64,000 bases of DNA from Eumeta japonica (lineage: Eukaryota; Arthropoda; Insecta; Lepidoptera; Psychidae). This document shows, in pieces, positions 35,279-46,882 of this stretch (position 1 is its first letter; every line of letters begins with the position of its first letter). The notes under the pieces are model-generated. The model had not been told where the DNA came from. It was given only the letters and a program-made list of their open reading frames with translations, and did not search any database. A program made the translations under genes and the position numbers. The DNA is taken from contig BGZK01002013.1 in assembly GCA_005406025.1 (NCBI GenBank), forward strand, positions 22,077-86,076, read 5' to 3'.

Positions 35279-36241
35279 TGAGCACAATATACTGAAAATA
35301 ATATAACCTAAATATACAAAATCAAATAATACTTTTAATATTAGTTCTAGACGAATGTAAAAATATAAAATACTTTATTATATATTATTCCACATTTAAT
35401 TTTAAGATACTAGTGAAATATGTACTATATTTGAAAGATATTTACCGTGAAAAGATTTTTTTCTGTTACGCTCTATTAGACTATTACAGCCTAAACTGTA
35501 GTAATATAATTTCTAATACTACAAACTTCTTTACGCAACAAATGGCAAATAGCAGTTTTGTAGCAAAAATAATGGTAAAAAAGAGCAATTAAAGACTACA
35601 TGGATGTCAACATGAATTGTTGACACCTTTTTACTTAGTAAGTTGCTAAAAAGTAAAAAGCGTCACTGGAGAGTGATGAAATACAAATAACGCGTGAGAA
35701 ATTACTCTGGGTAAAAAATGTAATTATTTTTCGTCAATTCTATCAGTCAAATTTAGCTTCTTCTACAGCATCTTTATTCCAAATTTTACGCGCTCAAATA
35801 TAAAGGAACATGTTAATAAGTATGACGCTTTTTGATGCATAATAGCGGCTCACCTGTATTGACAAATCGGGACATGAAAACCGATTTCTGTATACAAAGA
35901 ACAATAGAACAGCTTTAGGAATATCTTTCATGGCGTCATTAGCTGTCTTAGACACTTAATAGTCTGATGATGAATAATTCGAAAGACCATTATTTTACAT
36001 AATACGTTCTTATCATTTCGGAACGCCCCTCTTGCTACGTCAAAGGTGTACGTCACTTTCTCTATCAATCAGGATATCAATCTGTACCTATTATGTATAG
36101 AAAATGTCATATTGTCTATGATACAACCAACATTGCAGTCGCACTTACGAAAACTAAATTCTAATATTTTTATTTTATTTATTTTATTCTAATGGCTTAG
36201 CATTAGGAAAATAAAATAATAAATTATAATTTTCTAGCGAG
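35279..36241. other. Upstream region of the GET4 gene
   Basis: AT-rich. The last 100 bp or so before the ATG at 36242 should hold the promoter and 5' UTR, but I see no unambiguous TATA or initiator. No other gene or repeat is recognised. Confidence 0.4.
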
Positions 36242-38900
36242 ATGGCTACACGAGCTGAAAGAGGTGTTTCTAGAGTGTTAGAAAAATTAGAAGCATCAGT
36301 AAATTCTGGGCAATATTATGAAGCTCATCAAATGTACAGAACATTATATTTCAGGTTAAAAGATTATTTATAATTCTTAACACATTACGTTGTCAAATAA
36401 ATAATATGATTTCTTTATATTTTTAGGTATCTCACTCAAAAACGATATCAAGATGTCTTAAACCTCTTATTTAAGGGATCGACACTTTTACTACAACGTG
36501 ATCAGCAAGAAAGTGGAGCTGACTTAGCTATATTGCTAGTAGACGTATTAGTAAAGTCTGGAACTAAACCATGTGAAGAATGGATTGAGAAACTTGCATC
36601 GTTGTTTGAATTAATGAGCTCTAGTTTACCAGAAAGAGAATCTTACCTTACAAATTCAGTTAAATGGTCTTTAGATTCCAACAAGAGAGGCCATCCTCTT
36701 CTTCATAAGGTAATTATGAACATTAAGTGCTCGTACCTACCTGCATTTTTCAATTCATTTTTATATCTATTTTATCTTAACAATTTTTTTTAGTGTATAT
36801 TTATGCATTATTATTAAACTGCTCTCAGTTTAGTATAACTACTGTGACATGTAATTAAATTGTTGTTAAAGTGTCAAATGTATAATAGAATTTAAAGCCT
36901 TCATAATTTGTTATTATTAAAGTTAAATTAATTGTAAGCTCGAATTAGTATTCTTTGAATTGAAATCTTTGTAGTAGTACTACTTATGTACAGACAGCAT
37001 TTATCTATAGCATTTTGGGTAATAGTATATATTTTGTTATATATTTTTATAAATTGTTCATTATATATAAAGAAGAATTGCATTTATAGTGCTGAGTATT
37101 AGTCACCAGCTGTAAACACAAATGTTCGGTTTATTGTTTTAGTTCCAAATTATCTTGACTTATATTAGAGAAAATCTGTCTCAGAACATAATTCAGCCTT
37201 CTCCATAATACACTCTCTTTAATGCAAAATTGTACACAACTTTCTTTAGAACCCCAAATCCTTTTTTTTTTTAGTTTTTCTTGTATTATTATTGTGTTTT
37301 CTATTATTTAGTTTGGTGTACTTACCATGAGCCTGGCTCATACTGGACCGAGTATTTGATTTGCTTCTGGAGTGCACCATGATCAAATTAAATTTGCTGT
37401 TTGTACATAATTATCTTCTTTAAGATATAGCAAATACATAAAAAACATCAAAAAATACATTTCCAAGGAACTCCCCTTTTATTTTTTTATTTTAAAGCTC
37501 AAATCTAAGCATGGAGAGTGGGTATTCTTTGTAATGAAAAGGGACATTTTAAATAAAATATTCACACAGGAGTGGAACCCTTAAAAGTTCTCAAATTAAA
37601 GAATAGAGAATGGGTATTGTTCTTTGTAAAAAGAAAGATTTCAAAGAAACTATACACTCTTTATTGATTTCAAGCAGTGGTGGCACAATGGTTAAGAGCA
37701 TTATTTCGGTACCAGATGGAACCGAGTTCGATCCTAACCATGGGTGAATCGACCAATGAGTTAAGTCAAATTAAACCACTCGCTACATGCCTTAGAGAGC
37801 ACATTAAGCTGTTGGTCCTACATGTTATCATTGAATCCCTGATCCTGCACTGGGCCAGCATGGAAGGCAGGTCCAAGACCCTCAGATCTGAAATAAAAAG
37901 ATTATGGGATTGTATGCCTCAGTAGTGGGGTGATAAAACCTGATATAACAATAACATTACTTTCATTTTCTACCAAATACCTGAAAGTGTTTTAACAAGT
38001 AACTTTTATCAGTGAACATTAACTGTAAAACAAGCAATAAAAGCATCATTAGGGTTTTTAAGGATTTATTTTGAAATAATAAATGCCAATTGTTTCTGAA
38101 AATTGTGTTCAGGTGTACACAAAACAAATTCCTTTTGGAAAAGCAATCTTCAATTATATTTTACATAACAAATGATGCATTGCAAGACCTTAAATCTTAA
38201 AAGTTAAATATACATAAAAAAATTATGTTTACAGAGGATAGCTGAAGTGTTTTGGAGAGAGAAGAAATATACATTAGCACATAAACATTTTCTGCATTCA
38301 TGTGATGGATCAGCTTATGCTAAAATGCTTGTAGAGCTTCATACAACGGCAGGCCTAAAATCAGAAGTAGATATGTTTATAGCACAGGCTGTTCTTCAAT
38401 TCCTGTGCCTACGAAATATAGCAATGGCCACAGAAACATTTGCAGTATATACTGGTCTGCATCCAACCATTAAGAATGATACGGGGCCTCCATATCTTTT
38501 TCCTTTGTTAAATTTTATTTGGTATCTTTTGCGTGCTATAAATGAGTAAGTATCTTAAGCATACATGGAATGTTAAGTTATAAGGGCATTGAACTATATA
38601 CACTTGTGTATGTGTTAATATGATTGATAAATTTGGATTTGTTTACATTTCAGACAACAAATTAATCAGTTCAAAGTATTGAGAGACTGGTATTCCCTAA
38701 GTATAAAACGTGATCCAAACTATTCAATTTATTTGGACAACATTGGCCGTATATGGTTTGGAATAGAGATTCCTCCAGACAACAGAAATCGGAATAACAT
38801 GTTTGGAGGCCTGCTTAGATCTATGATTGGTGAAGTGGAAAGTTCTGACGATGACACTGATTATACAACTGAAAGTGTTGCTGCTCCTGAATTAGATTAA
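36242..38900 (+). CDS. Get4: Golgi to ER traffic protein 4 homologue (GET4/TRC35), four exons
   Basis: Exons: 36242-36354, 36427-36709, 38235-38545 and 38654-38900. All introns are GT-AG and the phases join exactly, giving 317 residues, close to the family's usual length of about 310-330. The protein is an all-helical solenoid. The N-terminal part is [20 protein letters not shown], followed by [18 protein letters not shown] and [13 protein letters not shown]. The middle contains [10 protein letters not shown] and [10 protein letters not shown]. The end, [10 protein letters not shown], precedes an acidic tail ([12 protein letters not shown]). In animals and yeast, Get4 with Get5/Ubl4A, and with BAG6 in animals, hands newly made tail-anchored proteins to the Get3/Asna1 ATPase in the cytosol for insertion into the ER membrane. 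The ATG is the first in frame and starts the conserved region. Intron 2 is about 1.5 kb and contains a SINE. The reading frame looks intact. Confidence 0.93.
37672..37955 (+). mobile_element. tRNA-derived SINE in intron 2 of GET4
   Basis: The head contains an A box (GTGGCACAATGGTTAAGAGC) and a B box (GAGTTCGATCC at 37724-37734), spaced as in a tRNA. A body of about 200 bp follows, ending in a short ATAACAATAACA tail at about 37944. The open frame over it is a by-product. It lies in the sense direction of the host intron and away from both splice sites. Confidence 0.65.
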
Positions 38901-40234
38901 GTTGACTGTCATAGATCAATGAATTTGTTACTAGATTTTAAATCCGTGATGCGGTTGTTAATTATTAAAATTACATTTACGGTCATAAGAACATACTACT
39001 TACTTATTTGTTTTTTTATAATGTGAGTATAAAATTATCTCACAATGGCTTTTTTGTACTCTCGATTCAGTCTCAGTAAATATTCTGTAATATTTTCAAA
39101 TCACTAATTTTGCTTTTTCTGACCCTCGTTTATCTAAATTTATTTATTTCATTAACCTTTACTTTAGATCCATTACTTCAGTATGTAAATAAGTATGTAT
39201 GAATCCTTAATATTTTGGTGGCAAGAATAATAATTTGATATTATTGTATTAAGGAGTGTTAACAATGAAGGGGATATCTTATTTTTAAAATTACATTTTT
39301 TTTTACTTTGTGATCTTATGTTTTTCTTAATACTAAATTAAATTGATTTATTTTATTGGTCTCGTATGCGATTGTAGCTTACATTGAAATTAGGGGAAAG
39401 GATTGACGATTATAAATTGGGATGAATAAGAAAAAAAATTGTGAATTTTTTCAGAAGACTGCCCAAAATTATGTACATGCAATAAAAATTACTCTATTGT
39501 GATGATGACAACAATATTTATTGATTCTCATAGAGTATGTATAATAATAAAATATGTGCCTCAGTTACGCAAATTGTAATTGTCTCAAAGTAAGATTTCA
39601 ATGTACCTATTGCAAATATCAGTATGGCGACATTCACAAACAATAAATGACAAATACACTATCCAAAATCTTAAATCTAACAGTATATAGTTTCACATTT
39701 TTAGATCTATGATGTAATGAAGAATCAAAAATTAGACAACACATAAGCTATGATTGTGTTCATATAAAAGTACTGTAATATACAATGTGCATAATTTTGT
39801 AAATATTAGAAAGTTTTAATAAAGCACTGTTTTTCAAATGCTAGTCTTTTAATATATTTTAAAGTTTCTATGAAATGTATCACAGACATGAGTATTGAAG
39901 TATCTATAGTGAGCTACACACAACATTTTTATTCAAATTGCATGCATTACTGTTTTTTCAAGACAAAACTTTGAAAGGTGCAGTATTGTACTTGTGCAGA
40001 AACTTTGCTGATGAAAGTTTGTTCCAGGGTTTCAATATGGGGGTAAAATTACCATGGGTAAAGCATACCAGTATACCAACCACTCATTACCATTAAGTGT
40101 CAATAGTCATTAACTCGCATCAGAGATTTGGTATCCAAAATTATTATGAGAAATTAGGTATGTTACAAACTCAATAACAGTAGTTGTAAAAAGGCGCATT
40201 ACTGAGAGATTTATTTTTAAATTATTACTGTTCT
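38901..40234 (+). other. GET4 3' UTR and downstream DNA
   Basis: AATAAA at 39818-39823 is the best polyadenylation candidate for GET4; another is at about 39480. No repeat or second gene is recognised. Confidence 0.4.
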
Positions 40235-40471
40235 ATGAAATATTTCAACCAAAAGCTATGTAAATTGGAATATTTATCAAACACCTATGTAATGCAAGAT
40301 GATGTTACTCCAAACAGTTGTAGAACCTGCTTATACAAGCAAGAATATAATCATGATGTGAATGTTGAGGAGATATTGCAGAATACTTTGAGTGAAAAAA
40401 GAGTTCATTACCTTAACCAGCTTTTGACATCATCAGGTCAAAAATGTTTAATTAGTAAAAAGCCACAATAA
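40235..40471 (+). CDS. Small open frame of unknown function, possible gene
   Basis: This 78-codon frame starts with ATG. Its stop codon overlaps an AATAAA signal at 40467-40472, so a transcript could end just after it. The composition is protein-like and not a simple repeat (segments TYVMQDDVTPNSCRTCLYKQ and VEEILQNTLSEKRVHYLNQL), with one CxxC pair. I recognise no family. It could be the last exon of a longer gene, a decayed exon, or chance. There is no clear acceptor site upstream to choose between these. Confidence 0.25.
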   Translation: MKYFNQKLCKLEYLSNTYVMQDDVTPNSCRTCLYKQEYNHDVNVEEILQNTLSEKRVHYLNQLLTSSGQKCLISKKPQ

Positions 40472-41766
40472 AACCTTTCTTGTTTTTACATTTTATTGAT
40501 ATGTTTACCTATTCGAGCAACCAAGTTTTGCTTGGCAACATTCGAGTGTGCTTTGGGGGAAAAATTACATAAATTCATTTCGAATAATAAATATTTAGAT
40601 GTGTGTACTTTGCCATCTGAAGTTTATATTATGTAGTGACATTTGTTGTCAAGTACCATTAACCCAGTAACAATGAATTTACCTCAAAAGCTGACTAAAC
40701 TGCACTAAAAAAAATCTACACATAGAAAGACAAAAATTATATGAGCTGACCATGTCTGTACTTGATAATTATTTATCAAAAAAATAATTGAGAGGACCCT
40801 TATAAGTGCAATAGAAGCTAAGACAATTATTAATTTTTGTTTATCCGTCTATATGTTTGATCATTGCATTATGAACTATTGTAGGGATTGAATGAAGTAT
40901 CACAGGTGTATTGCTGGAGGTCTGACTTTAAAAATAGATCATATTTCATCCATCTATAATTGTAAAAATTGTCATTTACTATATTAAACTACACTATATT
41001 GTTGCTGTGGCAGGTACCTAAATAATATGTGCCATGAAAAATTTATGCCTCAAGGAAGGGCATTATATCAAAACAGATGTGCGTTTTTTAAAAATTTAAA
41101 AACTTTATTTGGATTAAATTATATACTTTAATTTATGATGTTTATGATAGCTTTATGTAAGCCTTAAATCTTACTAACAATAAATTAAACAGTAAATTTT
41201 ACATTTCTCCCATGTACTAAATAGGTATGTGATAGAATAGCCAAGCTAGCCACATCTCTTCAAGTTTAGAACATCTAATTGGTCAGCAATCACTGGATCA
41301 CATGGTGGATGTTGAAGTACTCGAAATCATACACGGAGCAGTATTCAATATGCACCCGTAATTAATATTAATTTGTTTCTATGTTTATTAAAACAATGTG
41401 TTTATATGCTTATACATCTTATAAAAAAAATACTAAAAAGAAATTAGATTCAGTCAATGAAACAAGAAAAACTGTTATAAACTATATTAAGTAGTTTACA
41501 TTAATTGACCCCAAAATTTATAAATTTCTATTTATAGTTGTATAAAATTTGGTATTTTTACAATACAACACTATTACTTATTTAATTTTATATAGTATCT
41601 AGTGATACAAATAATAAACACCTAACCTCAATTTAAACAGTATATAAAAATAAGTACATTTTGATGTACAATAAAAAATCCAAAATGCTAGCAAAATTAT
41701 AGTTTTTCTTATGCTGTACCAAAAAACATATAAGTGTATATGAAAATTCCAAATGATTAGGCTTCT

Positions 41767-44247
41767 CTATTTATAATCCTCCAATATCATAGCCGTAATT
41801 AAACGTGAAAATGTTCCTATCTTGATCTTTTCTTTTTTCAAATCAATTCTTATATTTTTATTCTTATTATATATAGCCTGCTTTACAATGAAACGATTGA
41901 AGTCATAGACATGTGGATGAACCAAATATTCATCTATACTCATCCATTTGCATTCTTTTATTTCATTTTCTGATTTAATGATTTCATCTGTAGTGGCATT
42001 TAGCATCACTACAACATATATGTCTGAATTTCCGTATGTGGTATTATGTGTGTGCCTCAGTGTTATTAGCGAATCAAAGACAGCATCAATTCCTGTCTCT
42101 TCCTTAATTTCTCTAATTGCCGCATCTTTTATGTCCTCGCCTGAAATTGTTACTATTACAATGAGACGAATCATACCAAATTAAAGTATTACAGAAATGC
42201 CTTATAAAAAATACATTGAATTTATTGTAATAGTTTAAAGAAAAAAAGTACAATGTCATAAAAAACTTTTCAGTGCAGTGATTATTTAACTGCAGATACT
42301 AACCTCTTTCTACATATCCACCAGGTAACTTCCAATGTGCGTATGCATGATGCTGCTCGGTTACAACTAATATTTCACCTTTGCTGTTAAACACCAATCC
42401 CCCAACACCTAAATTGGTGTGACATGCTGGTGGTAAATTGCACGAGATATGAGTAGGCAACCATTTGAACATCATAACGAAATCATCTCTGGCATGGTGG
42501 AAGCTGAATCCATTCTGATAATATGGAAATGTTTAGTGTAAATGCAAATAACAAAATTGATTCTTATTTTTTTTTTCTAAAATAACTATATAATTATCAT
42601 ATAAAATAAAAATGTCTATTAATAAATAAAAAAATTGTGTGCTATGCTACAAATTACTAAAACATATTAAAATTTATGAATAGAGCATTTGAAGTAAACC
42701 TGTTATTTTTATTACTTGTCACAGATTACCACTAAAATGGGACTATATTATTTTTTTAATGAAATATTGAACATTTAATGTATGTTAACTACGTATTTCC
42801 ATTTCCTACAATTTTCAAGTTAAATCTTGTTGCATTAAACAAGGGGTATATATTCTCTACAGTTCTAAAAGTTATGGATATAATAAATAAATACTATAAA
42901 TAAGGAATAGAGATAAAGAATAGTGTATAATAGTTGATTTTGTAATCAACCATGTAGGTAATGACTAGTTTTCCATTTGGAATTGTAAATTACTAAAAGC
43001 AAATTATTATTTTGCAATGAAAATTATATAAGAGTTTATAAACATAGGCAACATGAATACAGAACAAGTTCAAATATCTTACAAACATGGAAAAATTAAA
43101 CAATATGATCAAGGATTTTTTTCTGTTTAGTAGAAATATGTTTCTTATTCATTTACAAAAAAAAAAAAATCACATTTTCATCAGTAAAACATCAATATTA
43201 TTATTTCTAATAAATGTATGATTATAACATACGAAAGTAAATGATTCTCGTCTTCTAAAGGAAACTTTCATATATAAGATATGATGAATAATTTAATCTC
43301 ATTCAAACTTAAAATAGTTATAAGAATAATAAAATTTTATAATAGCTATTTCACATTATTAAAAAATATTTACATCAGCTAAAACAGGCACCCATGCAGC
43401 TTCCTTAATGTTGATTTTAAACCAAATACATCTCCTTCCTTCTGTAGTCCACTTGGTTAAAGATTCTAAGAACATTTTATATAATAAAATTAGTAAATTT
43501 GTGATTTTGTATGATTTTACTCATTTTCGTATGTAAATTGAAAGTCCATATTTACAGCCATGTACTCAAAAATATGAATACTGTGCATCATGATATATTG
43601 TGATGTATTATTCCATTTTTTACTTATTTGTGGACAAAAAAAGATGAGGTTAAGTATTTCCCAACTGTCTAAATGAAAAAAACAAATTACAGATAAATCA
43701 TAATATATGTATAGCGAATTCCAATTAGAATATTTAATCAGATACCATAAATATGTAAGCAAAATATATTTCAAAAACCACCAAAAAGGTATTTTGTTTA
43801 TGAATGAATGCATTATAAATATTTTCATTTAAAAAGTAGGTACTTATATAAAAAGTTGCATAAAAATAATAATTGTATCATAGTAATTAAAATAAATGGT
43901 ATATTTTAATATGTATTTCATAATACTGAGGTCAAGAGGAATTTAAATTAAGGTTTTTAGTGTCTAAATATAAGGTACTACTATTAGTTATAAGTACGAC
44001 TTCTTAGAGCAATATTTAAATAAATAGAAGATGACGCAGCTCCATTTAAGTAGGTACAAATGCGCTAAACAAACTACATAAGAATTTCACATGGGTAAGC
44101 ATGTAATGTTATAATTTGGGATGTACATGAACAGTAGTAACCTGACAATTTGCACCGAAATTCTTCTATGTTACATGGCTCAGCTAATGAATCGACAGTG
44201 ATGCCATTGTATGTGTCCGAAGTGCCTCTGAATTCTGAAAATGCCAT
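41767..44247 (-). CDS. NUDT6-like Nudix hydrolase, four exons (copy 1)
   Basis: Exons in transcript order: 44247-44142, 43465-43374, 42514-42304 and 42140-41767. Donors and acceptors are GT-AG and the phases join, giving 260 residues. The N-terminal NUDT6-type domain contains SDTYNGITVDSL and RRCIWFKINI. The conserved FSFHHARDDFVMMFKWLP segment follows, then the Nudix fold. Its box is complete: G-x5-E-x7-REIKEETGI, with the Glu residues that bind magnesium. The intron before exon 4 splits the box. Nudix enzymes hydrolyse nucleoside diphosphates linked to other groups; the substrate of this subfamily is not established. The chosen start, MAFSEFRGT, gives no targeting peptide. However, the frame stays open upstream to an acceptor-like AG at 44267-44268, so a first exon further upstream is possible. 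A diverged sister gene lies 4.2 kb away in the opposite orientation. Confidence 0.88.
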
Positions 44248-44279
44248 GACGGCGATATACCCACTACTTAAAGACAAAT

Positions 44280-44695
44280 AAATAACTTTTCATTTACGCC
44301 TTCTCTTTAGGTAACTAATTTACCATCGTCTCTTAATTATTAAGCGGCCATTTCCCTATAAAATCGATAAGAAACTGACATTAAATTACTTTTATACTAC
44401 TATATTATGCATACGCATTAAATCCTTCTAGCAAAGAAGGAAAAAATTAAGAAAATAATTATGTACTACTCGGGACCTACGGTTGAGACAATAATTTTTT
44501 TGAACAAAAATCAAGTATTGTAAGATTCTCACAAGTGTGACATTTTTTTTAACAAATTACTTTGGTCCTATCATTATGTTATGTTAGATCACATTAGAAA
44601 CCCAACAATGTTCATATTACTCTGATTAAAACGTTCAATTTGCTATCAATTTTACTTTAAAGTCGTGATCACAGATAAATTCATATTCATCTATG
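44280..44695. other. Upstream DNA of NUDT6-like copy 1
   Basis: AT-rich, no repeat or gene recognised. It should contain the promoter of the minus-strand gene. The sequence GATCACAG also occurs by chance at 44667-44674, near the hAT target duplication. Confidence 0.4.
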
Positions 44696-44787
44696 GATCA
44701 CAGCAGTGTTGTCAATCTCAAAAAACCAAAAAGCAGCAGCTCACCAATACAAAAACAGGAGAAAACAGTAGACAAATGAAAAAAGGC

Positions 44788-44867
44788 AGATTTCATACTT
44801 TCCTCATATAATTAAAACAATTACCTAGTAAGTAATTGTTTTAATTATATGAGATAATATGAAATCT
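44788..44867. repeat. Palindrome with perfect 22-bp arms inside the hAT element
   Basis: The inner arms at 44803-44824 and 44832-44853 are perfect inverted copies (CTCATATAATTAAAACAA, then TTAC) around a 7-nt loop. An outer pair, AGATTTCATA (44788-44797) and TATGAAATCT (44858-44867), extends the foldback. It may be a separate small MITE or part of the hAT element. Confidence 0.85.
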
Positions 44868-44892
44868 AGTTACTAGAACTAACAATTAGTTA

Positions 44893-45144
44893 CTAGGACA
44901 CATACGTTGTTATATTATAATGTTGATTATAACGTAATAAAAAACGAAAATGAAAGTAAAAATGTTTCACACTATCATCCTCAATTGTGTCATATTCAGT
45001 ATTTTCAGACTCAATTTCTTTTTTTAAATAATACATATTTTTGTTAAATTTCTTCATGTATTTTTCTTTGCTTTCAAATGAGTAGCAATCGGTTATTTTA
45101 GATGCAGTGTGTAATGCTCCTTTAATAGCTATATGTCTTGTGCC
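44893..45144 (-). pseudogene. Possible hAT transposase N-terminal fragment
   Basis: About 80 codons stay open on the minus strand. They read HIAIKGALHTASKI, then YSFESKEKYMKKFNKNMYYL and EIESENTEYDTIEDDSV. The codon use looks protein-like and no ATG is needed upstream. The position inside a hAT element and the His-rich start fit the end of a BED-finger region, but no diagnostic motif is complete, so this is inference. Confidence 0.3.
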
Positions 45145-45330
45145 TTATATTTTAAACTACATATATATAGAAGTGCTTATCAAAAAATATTTGCGTAGTG
45201 TAATAGATGTCACCCAATGCTAATTGAAAAACAGTAAAAATTAGGAACAGAACAGAAAACAGGGCCATCAAAGTGAAAACAGCAAATCTATTGTTAAAAC
45301 AGCAGTAGGGTTGGTAACACTGGATCACAG

Positions 45331-46718
45331 ACTGTTGTGATTGACGAAATACATCACTCCTTATCAGTCAAAGTCGGACTCTGACCGCCGAGCAAAGCAT
45401 TGGCTTTTGTCTTTGGCAATTGTCTTTGATACTTTTGGTAGGTTTAATGCTCAGAATGGTTGCTTTAGGAATGAAGCTACAATTTTACACTGTAGTTGAA
45501 GAGCTGTAGTTGAAGAGCTAGTGAAGTTGAAGAGCTGTGCATTTTTCATTCTCTTTTGTGGTTTTGTATGAGTTGAAAGCGTAAAGTGTAGTTATTAATA
45601 CAATACTTTTAGAAGCGTAATAGAGTTGAAAGAAGTGTTTAACATGAATACTTAAATATATATTTTTGTTCGTTATGAACATTTTTAGTTAATTCGAGTT
45701 TTTTCAGGTAAAATATCAATTGACAAGCAAGGCTTGCAAAACCGTTACTATTTCGGTTAAACTCTCTTTATTTATTATGAAAATGGTGTGAAACTTTATA
45801 AATGTTGACTTTATAAAATTTCGTTTATAAAGTCAACGGTGTTTGATTAATTTGAGATATATAAAAGTATTTCAACATTGAATATTCGTTCATCCTTGTC
45901 ACAGGGCATACCCATTCTATACTCGTCACGAATTTCGATAATTTTATGGTTTTTCAGAGTTGTATTGAAAAATTTTTCTATATAAAGTTTATAGTTTTCA
46001 AAGTTTTTTTGTAGAATAGTAACTCTATTTTTTATGTAGTGCCTTAAATTTGCATAAATATGAATACATTTCATTGCATAAATTTAATTTTAGGACTCCA
46101 TTTTTCGACTATTCTCAGTTTTAAATTTTAATGCACAAAGTGAACAAGAAAAATACACAATTCTTTATATTTTTGTATAGTCTAATAAGGTATCCAAAGG
46201 TGAAAGCAATAAATCACTCTATTTGAAACAAACTCGTGATAAAAAAGGATTAAAAAAAACACTACCTGAGCGCGGTCATTCGATGCCTTGCAATGTAATG
46301 TCTTTCATGAAAAAAAAAACGTATGGCACGTTGATTTTTTATTAGATATTATTGCAAACTAGTCATAAAGAAATAAAAAAAAATATAATAATAATAAAAA
46401 TGTGCTTTTATTTCTTTGTATTTGAGCAAACTCTTGGAAGGCACAGCTCTTTAAGTTTAACATTCCATTTTTCTTACTGGACACCGTCTTCAATTAGTTT
46501 TCCTTTTTCAAAGTCAGCAAATTTTATCTACATTCCTAAAATTTATAATACCTGTTTGCGTCCAGTCGCACGACGTGCATGGCGTGAAAATGGCGGACCG
46601 ATGACGGTGGCACTGGGGAGAAGTTAACAGTTGATTGGATAACGCGAATGCAAATGTTCAGAAAATAAGAATTTTTCATAACATCAGTCAAATCGATTCC
46701 GTGAACGAGTAGTCGTTA
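45331..46718. other. Intergenic DNA between the NUDT6-like genes
   Basis: AT-rich. A short local duplication around TAGTTGAAGAGCT lies at 45490-45540. A 75-codon minus-strand frame (45847-46074) starts with ATG but matches nothing known. No repeat termini seen. Confidence 0.4.
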
Positions 46719-46882
46719 GTCTTTTTTCTATTCGGACGCATCGGCCGATGGAGTGGAAGAGAGATTGCTCGTTCCGCACTTTCGCTCGCACGTTCAGTTC
46801 AGGCAGAACGCGAGAATGAGTCATGATTTTTCGTGCGCGCTGCCGGCGTTCATCGATTTATAAGACGTTATCACGTCAAAAA
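46719..46882 (+). repeat. GC-rich dispersed repeat, plus-strand copy
   Basis: GGACGCATCGGCCGATGGAG, then TGGAAGAGAGA and a CGTTCCGC...TCGCTCGCAC block, and finally GTTCATCGATTTATAAGACG and TTATCACGTCAAAAA. The same order of blocks is found on the minus strand at 53104-53270. Neither copy encodes a protein that I can recognise. Confidence 0.65.

Larger units (their letters stand above)
44704..45322 (-). mobile_element. hAT-type non-autonomous transposon with 8-bp target duplication
   Basis: GATCACAG flanks the element perfectly on both sides (44696-44703 and 45323-45330). The ends are CAGTGTTGTCAATC at the left and, inverted, CAGTGTTACCAACC at the right. This is the hAT signature: CAGTGTT-type termini and an 8-bp duplication. 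It is 619 bp long and lies between the two NUDT6-like genes. A minus-strand open stretch may be a transposase relic, and a strong palindrome is nested inside. Confidence 0.85.

Noticed and set aside
41948..42184. 78-codon plus-strand frame
   Set aside because: Antisense shadow of the last exon of the NUDT6-like gene.
45847..46074. 75-codon minus-strand frame with ATG
   Set aside because: The composition is plausible, but there is no known family, no splice sites and no polyadenylation signal. Kept only as a weak candidate.
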